9,212 nt of DNA. Origin: Acidobacteriota bacterium. Lineage in GTDB: Bacteria > Acidobacteriota > Terriglobia > UBA7540. The stretch spans positions 1 to 9,212 of the forward strand of contig JAJYJL010000227.1 of the NCBI GenBank assembly GCA_021789565.1, given 5' to 3'. How positions within the stretch are numbered: the first letter of the stretch is position 1; every line of letters begins with the position of its first letter. Below are positions 5,804 to 9,212 of this stretch, piece after piece. The position numbers and the translations under genes were made by a program. Under the pieces are notes generated by a model. That model saw nothing but the letters and a program-made list of their open reading frames with translations, had not been told where the DNA came from and did no database searches.

Positions 5804-7870
5804 TCACTGAACAACTCTAAAAGTTGCCCCGATTCCAGCGCCTGGAGTGATGGATGAGGATGTAGGGTTACAAAGCACAGGGGAGAACCCGCCGGTCCCC
5901 CATGAGGCTGTTATGAGCAGGCCGTACCAGGTTTGGGGACGGATTTGGACGAAAGCATTGGCAGGCGAACCCGCAGCGCTGACCAATGACAATGTTGTGC
6001 AGCTATTCGCCGCCACCGGGTCTGTGGGAATGCTGAAGCCGCCCGTCACTGGCAATTGGTAGGAGCCATTGTCCACACGGATTGCAGGGCTTGAGTTCGT
6101 TCCCACTCCTGACCATCGAATCTTTGACCAGTAGGTCGTGGCCCCGGTGCTGTAGTTGCCAACCGGAATGTTGACGCAATTATTTTCCTTGCCGCAGTAG
6201 AAATTCACATCGTCCAGCACCGCCACGCCTGTGGGAGAATTTTCTGTAGCGTCGTAGTACCAGTTGGACGATGTAGAGAGTTCATCAAAAATTCTGAAGT
6301 CGTCATCGGCGACCTCCGATGAAGCGTCCTTGAATTCAATGGCATGCGTGGTCGGGGATGGACTCGGCGCGTCCGTTCCCTGGATTTGACTGTTGTACAG
6401 GCCCTTTTCGATCAGAGCGAACCCGGGAAATCCCTCCTGGCGCCACCCGTGAATGTGAATATCATGGGAATCATAGATATAGATTGCATACCCATAAAGA
6501 CCCGACGGATACGGATTGGCCTGGCTGAAGTTCCAACTGTGGCCGGATAGATTTACGTCGCTGACACCATAGAGATACACGGCAGGCCCGAGGCCGGAGG
6601 TCAGCAGTTCCATGTTGTTGAATGACACATCTGTCTGGGAATAGGTGCCCGTGCCGAGAGAGACGAAGGGGCTCGAGATGTTGAAATTATTCGTGCTCGT
6701 AACGACCAGGGGATAATCGGCTTCAAGAAGGTCATCTGACAGAAAGGTGATCTCGCCCCCGAAAAGGTAAACGCCGAATGAATAATTCGTTCCGCTATAG
6801 TGAAAGGGCATCGAAAAAACACAATTCTCAATGTGTTCAAACTGCCCACTCTGGCCTGAACTATTTCGTCCGGAAAAAATCCCTACCGTGCTTGGGTTGC
6901 TGAGTCCGGCTTTCTGGGCCGTGACGTCCAGGTTTCGGAAGGTCTTATCATGCGAGTTGGTGATGTCAAAAAGTACCCCTCCGGTATTCGCGCAGATCAA
7001 GCCCGAAGAGCCGCTTTGGACTGGGCCGACCCCGCCGGAACCTTCCATCGTCACCCGCGTACCATTGGTGGTCATATTGATCGCGGTATTCAGCAGATAG
7101 CAGCCGGGGCCGCCGAGAGGGGGAACAAAGACCGTGCCGCCTCCCGCCGCCACGGCAGCGTTATAGGCTGCCTGAAACGCCGGACTGTCATTCGTGGTTC
7201 CGTCACCCATGGCGCCGTAGGCCTTCACGTTGTAAACCTGGCCGCCTTTATCCACAAGATCGGTAATCACGGTGGCGCCGCTGCCGCTGGGGGTGAGAGA
7301 AATATTCTGGTTGCTGCCGAGCGATGAGCAGTGCAGGTCGCCTGCCGAGCCCGTCACGCAGGGCTGGGGCTGGAACCACGTTCGGGCATCGGAAATCGAA
7401 GTGATCGACGATCCTCCTGTCACCACCTTCGCGATGGGAATCTGACCGGCCGAAAAGGATGAGGCGCCGGCCGCCGGAGCACAGTTGTTCGCAGGGTCCA
7501 GATAAATATAGTTCGTAGCGCTGGCAGTCAAGGCCAGGGAACCTCCGGGATAGCTGACCGGCGCGGGTGGATTGCCGCAATACGCCGTCCCCGCGCTCAG
7601 GTTCAAGACCAGACCCGTTCCCGCCGTGGGCCAGTAACCCGGCGCCATGCCGTTCACGTACTTGGCGTTCACCGAATACAACGGCGTTCCGGCGGGCGCC
7701 TGAGGCTGCTGGGAAAAGGCGGGGAGTAGCGCGTAGCCAACGGCAAAGACAGCGAATAGTGAGTAGCGAATAGCCAATAGGGAAAGGAACTTCAGTCCCC
7801 TATTCGCTATTCGCAATTCGCCATTCGCTAATCCTGTAACTCGCGATTCGCTATTCGCACTCTTCACCAT
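5804..7870 (-). CDS. Pectate-lyase-fold tail-spike-like protein with signal-peptide-like N-terminus
   Basis: A 688-residue protein. Residues 214-228 (NVKAYGAMGDGTTND), then a run rich in Ala/Gly ending in GGGTVFVPP, are the hallmark start of the pectate-lyase-superfamily right-handed beta-helix (PF12708-type) seen in phage tail spikes and in secreted polysaccharide lyases. Many short repeats with Asn, Ser and hydrophobic residues follow to about 560. Residues 95-165 (…ASATNYIYLDP…IPIAKVV…SITSISDARTW) form a fibre-like domain also found in the preceding protein. The N-terminus contains a hydrophobic stretch (27-53) ending AFSQQ that resembles a signal peptide, unusual for a tail spike; it is largely encoded by the 7-bp array. 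The ATG overlaps the upstream stop by seven bases (ATGGTGA), with AAGGTGG just before it, suggesting translational coupling. A TTG about 31 codons later would give a cleaner signal peptide but lacks a Shine-Dalgarno site. Confidence 0.7.
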   Translation of the reverse strand: MVKSANSESRVTGLANGELRIANRGLKFLSLLAIRYSLFAVFAVGYALLPAFSQQPQAPAGTPLYSVNAKYVNGMAPGYWPTAGTGLVLNLSAGTAYCGNPPAPVSYPGGSLALTASATNYIYLDPANNCAPAAGASSFSAGQIPIAKVVTGGSSITSISDARTWFQPQPCVTGSAGDLHCSSLGSNQNISLTPSGSGATVITDLVDKGGQVYNVKAYGAMGDGTTNDSPAFQAAYNAAVAAGGGTVFVPPLGGPGCYLLNTAINMTTNGTRVTMEGSGGVGPVQSGSSGLICANTGGVLFDITNSHDKTFRNLDVTAQKAGLSNPSTVGIFSGRNSSGQSGQFEHIENCVFSMPFHYSGTNYSFGVYLFGGEITFLSDDLLEADYPLVVTSTNNFNISSPFVSLGTGTYSQTDVSFNNMELLTSGLGPAVYLYGVSDVNLSGHSWNFSQANPYPSGLYGYAIYIYDSHDIHIHGWRQEGFPGFALIEKGLYNSQIQGTDAPSPSPTTHAIEFKDASSEVADDDFRIFDELSTSSNWYYDATENSPTGVAVLDDVNFYCGKENNCVNIPVGNYSTGATTYWSKIRWSGVGTNSSPAIRVDNGSYQLPVTGGFSIPTDPVAANSCTTLSLVSAAGSPANAFVQIRPQTWYGLLITASWGTGGFSPVLCNPTSSSITPGAGIGATFRVVQ
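7752..7858. repeat. Inverted array of degenerate 7-bp units, mostly coding
   Basis: On the plus strand four units with core GCGAAT-like start at 7752, 7759, 7766 and 7773. After a 15-base loop, eight units with core ATTCGC-like start at 7802, 7809, 7816, 7823, 7830, 7839, 7846 and 7853. All steps are 7 bases except one of 9. The two halves are complementary: 7751-7782 pairs with 7798-7829 at 27 of 32 positions, so a long hairpin can form. The array lies inside the first 40 codons of the tail-spike-like gene and encodes repeats such as ANSESR, ANGELR and LLAIRYS. It is absent from the other coding regions of the window. Confidence 0.85.
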
Positions 7871-8529
7871 ATAACCACCTTTGCGGTCACTGTCGGATCC
7901 GACGCGACCAGATAGAGATTTGTACCGTCATACATCGCCGATGACTGGAACCAGATGGCCCCGCTGGAGGTCATTTGAATCAGGGCCCCCACGGGCGCGC
8001 GGCCCAGCAGGTGGGGCACCGTAAAATTCCCCGCCGCTCCGGGCGCAACCGTCAGACTTCCCCAGATCTTCGTGGCCTGAGTCACCGAAGTGACGGCAGT
8101 AGCGTTGGCCACCACGATACCGATCAAGGCGTCGCCGGGGGTGCTGGCCGCGCCGGTCAGGTTGTAATAGAACCCGCCGGTGGAATTATAAAAAAGATAG
8201 CTGGTGGAGCTCGCCGGGGCGGCGGCCAGCGCCGGGGCCGAGCCTGGCGCGTACCGCAGTCCCTGGGCGTAAAGAGCTCCCACGGAAAGCCCCGGCGCCA
8301 GCGTCGCGGAAGTTGCCAGAGTAAATCCCGAGACGACCCCGGAGATGCCCCGGTCCGACACCCAGGCCGTCACCGTGGGAGCAGCCTGGAGGGCCGTTTG
8401 CACGTCATTGGCATCCTGCAACAGGCTGTCAATAATCTGCCAGTTGGTGTCCAGATCGGTTTCGTAATTCGCCCCGTGCTGGGGCTCGATAATTCCCTTG
8501 CGTGGTAGAACTGTTCGCACAACTGCCAT
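7864..8529 (-). CDS. Tail-fibre-like structural protein
   Basis: A 221-residue protein that I cannot place in a named family, but its style is that of phage tail-fibre or baseplate-distal proteins. The N-terminus (PRKGIIEPQHGANYETDLDTNWQIIDSLLQ, residues 9-38) resembles the short attachment region found at the start of many fibre proteins. Residues 90-157 (ASSTSYLFYNSTGGFYYNL … IGIVVANATAVTSVTQATKIWG) match the domain at 95-165 of the next protein. The C-terminus (AMYDGTNLYLVASDPTVTAKVVIW) looks like a small beta-rich tip domain. It is rich in Ala, Ser, Thr and Gly and has no cysteine. The ATG at 8527-8529 is the last core unit of the 8-bp array upstream, with GAGGA about 10 bases before it; its stop overlaps the next gene's start by seven bases. 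Confidence 0.65.
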   Translation of the reverse strand: MAVVRTVLPRKGIIEPQHGANYETDLDTNWQIIDSLLQDANDVQTALQAAPTVTAWVSDRGISGVVSGFTLATSATLAPGLSVGALYAQGLRYAPGSAPALAAAPASSTSYLFYNSTGGFYYNLTGAASTPGDALIGIVVANATAVTSVTQATKIWGSLTVAPGAAGNFTVPHLLGRAPVGALIQMTSSGAIWFQSSAMYDGTNLYLVASDPTVTAKVVIW

Positions 8530-8634
8530 TTTATAATTTCCTCATTGGCTGATTTTTTGATTGAAAGATTTAAAAACTGATCCACTGAACCAATCAGTCA
8601 ATCGGTCAATCCTTCAATCACTCATTCGCTCAAT
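8527..8634. repeat. Array of fourteen degenerate 8-bp units with inverted halves
   Basis: Cores start at exactly 8-base steps from 8527 to 8631 on the plus strand: CATT, AATT, CATT, GATT, GATT, GATT, AACT, CACT, CAAT, CAAT, CAAT, CAAT, CATT, CAAT. All 14 have A at core position 2 and T at core position 4; the four bases between cores vary. The halves are inverted: 8559-8570 pairs with 8608-8619 at 11 of 12 positions and 8576-8581 pairs with 8593-8598 fully, giving a nested hairpin. On the minus strand the array starts within the last codons and stop of the 161-aa gene and ends exactly on the ATG of the 221-aa gene. Confidence 0.9.
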
Positions 8635-9107
8635 CTTGTTGCGATGGTCCGCACCTTTATAAACCCGTCGCTCGTCGGTGTTTCCGTGCCGCTGTCCCAG
8701 TAGTGGACGTCGCAGTGGACCAGTCCGGGACTCGCCTCGTTCTTCTCCTCCACCCAGAAGTCCATCAGGAACAGGCTTCCGGCGCCTGCGTTTACGGCCG
8801 CGCGGGCGGGCTTGGCCAACGCGCCATTGGTCGCCGCGCCGCTGGCCGGAGCCCGCGAACACCAGGCGCCCACCTCGTATTCCAGCTCCTGCCGGGCATA
8901 AACATAGCCGTCCACAGGACTCACCGGAATCGTCACCGTCTCGCCGTTCTTGTACCATCCATAAAAGATTTCAGGCCGCACCGCCGCGAACTTCGCGTTG
9001 TTGTTGATCTTGGTCAAATCGTAATCGGTCAGCGGCTGGTCGGCTTCGAGCACCGAGTCGGGAAGGTCCACAAACCCCGGAGTTGTTGCAAACGTCATTT
9101 GTGCCAT
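8622..9107 (-). CDS. Unknown phage-like structural protein
   Basis: A 161-residue protein with no family that I recognise. It is acidic to neutral, lacks a signal peptide and membrane segments, and has two cysteines (83 and 132). The opening MAQMTFATTPGFVDLPDSVLEADQPLTDYDLTKINNNAKF and the later beta-like segments (EIFYGWYKNGETVTIPV, FLMDFWVEEKN, LVHCDVHYWDSG) fit a small virion or tail-assembly protein; this is an inference from style and from the two tail-like genes that follow. The ATG at 9107 is preferred over the GTG/ATG-like starts upstream because GAGGA lies eight bases before it. That ATG is also the first core unit of the 9105-9212 array, and its stop codon lies inside the next array, so both gene ends are bounded by arrays. 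Confidence 0.6.
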   Translation of the reverse strand: MAQMTFATTPGFVDLPDSVLEADQPLTDYDLTKINNNAKFAAVRPEIFYGWYKNGETVTIPVSPVDGYVYARQELEYEVGAWCSRAPASGAATNGALAKPARAAVNAGAGSLFLMDFWVEEKNEASPGLVHCDVHYWDSGTETPTSDGFIKVRTIATRLSE

Positions 9108-9212
9108 TATTTCATTCCTCCATTGACTCATTGCTTCATTGAATCATTAGCCCATTGACGGCCGCTGGCCGGATGAGGGTTTCAATGGGTCAATGATTCA
9201 ATGAGTTAATCA
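9105..9212. repeat. Inverted array of 8-bp units with hairpin
   Basis: On the plus strand CATT occurs at 9105, 9113, 9121, 9129, 9137, 9145 and 9153, seven times at exactly 8-base steps. After a GC-rich centre, AATG occurs at 9184, 9192 and 9200 and AATC at 9208, again at 8-base steps; the array may continue past the window edge. The arms 9136-9158 and 9182-9204 are complementary at 21 of 23 positions, and at the tip CGGCC (9159-9163) pairs with GGCCG (9167-9171) around a three-base loop, leaving 9172-9181 unpaired. Read on the minus strand, the last AATG contains the start codon of the 161-aa gene, and GAGGA is within the array. Confidence 0.9.

Noticed and set aside
7975..8508. 177-residue plus-strand open frame opposite the 221-aa tail-like gene
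   Set aside because: It has low-complexity Arg/Gly-rich composition typical of antisense frames, with no domain or good ribosome binding site.
8540..8640. Possible CRISPR array, from regular short repeats
   Set aside because: The period is 8 bases with a 4-base core, far too short for CRISPR repeats and spacers, and the halves are inverted.

Overview
The window looks like chromosomal DNA of a GC-rich bacterium. An acidobacterium or similar soil bacterium is my best guess, from the mix of a DUF5666-type secreted protein, a small stand-alone PilZ protein and a creatininase / ornithine-cyclodeaminase pair. This is an inference from gene style, not a proven taxonomy. No rRNA, tRNA or CRISPR array was seen.

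Left part (1-3310, + strand): the 3' end of a creatininase-family gene, a two-gene cassette (TcmP methyltransferase-like partner plus a three-Cys Gp37/Gp68 protein), a short broken copy of the creatininase 3' end, and an ornithine cyclodeaminase / mu-crystallin-family gene. The duplicated creatininase tail (342-381 and 2285-2324, 35 of 40 bases identical) suggests the cassette was inserted between creatininase and the cyclodeaminase, which were probably adjacent before. tcmP is visibly lower in GC than the cyclodeaminase, which fits recent acquisition.

Middle part (3324-5597): on the minus strand a secreted DUF5666-like protein, a PilZ-domain protein and the decayed 3' remnant of a corA magnesium-transporter gene; then on the plus strand a TylF-type O-methyltransferase. 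The gaps 4131-4317, 4619-4883 and 5598-5803 hold no gene or convincing RNA that I can see.

Right part (5804-9212, minus strand): three genes that read like a phage-tail or tail-fibre cluster, transcribed from beyond the right edge toward 5804. They are a 161-aa unknown, a 221-aa tail-fibre-like protein and a 688-aa pectate-lyase-fold (tail-spike-like) protein with a signal-peptide-like N-terminus. The genes may belong to a prophage remnant or a phage-derived secreted system.

The most unusual structure lies at the gene boundaries of this cluster. Each of the three 5' gene ends carries an array of degenerate short units with strict spacing: 14 units at exactly 8 bp (8527-8634), seven plus four units at exactly 8 bp (9105-9212), and twelve units at about 7 bp (7752-7858). 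The arrays are arranged as inverted repeats that can fold into hairpins. In the two 8-bp arrays the last core unit is the start codon of the next gene. Ordinary tail genes do not explain these arrays, and they are the main candidate here for an undescribed element or control system.
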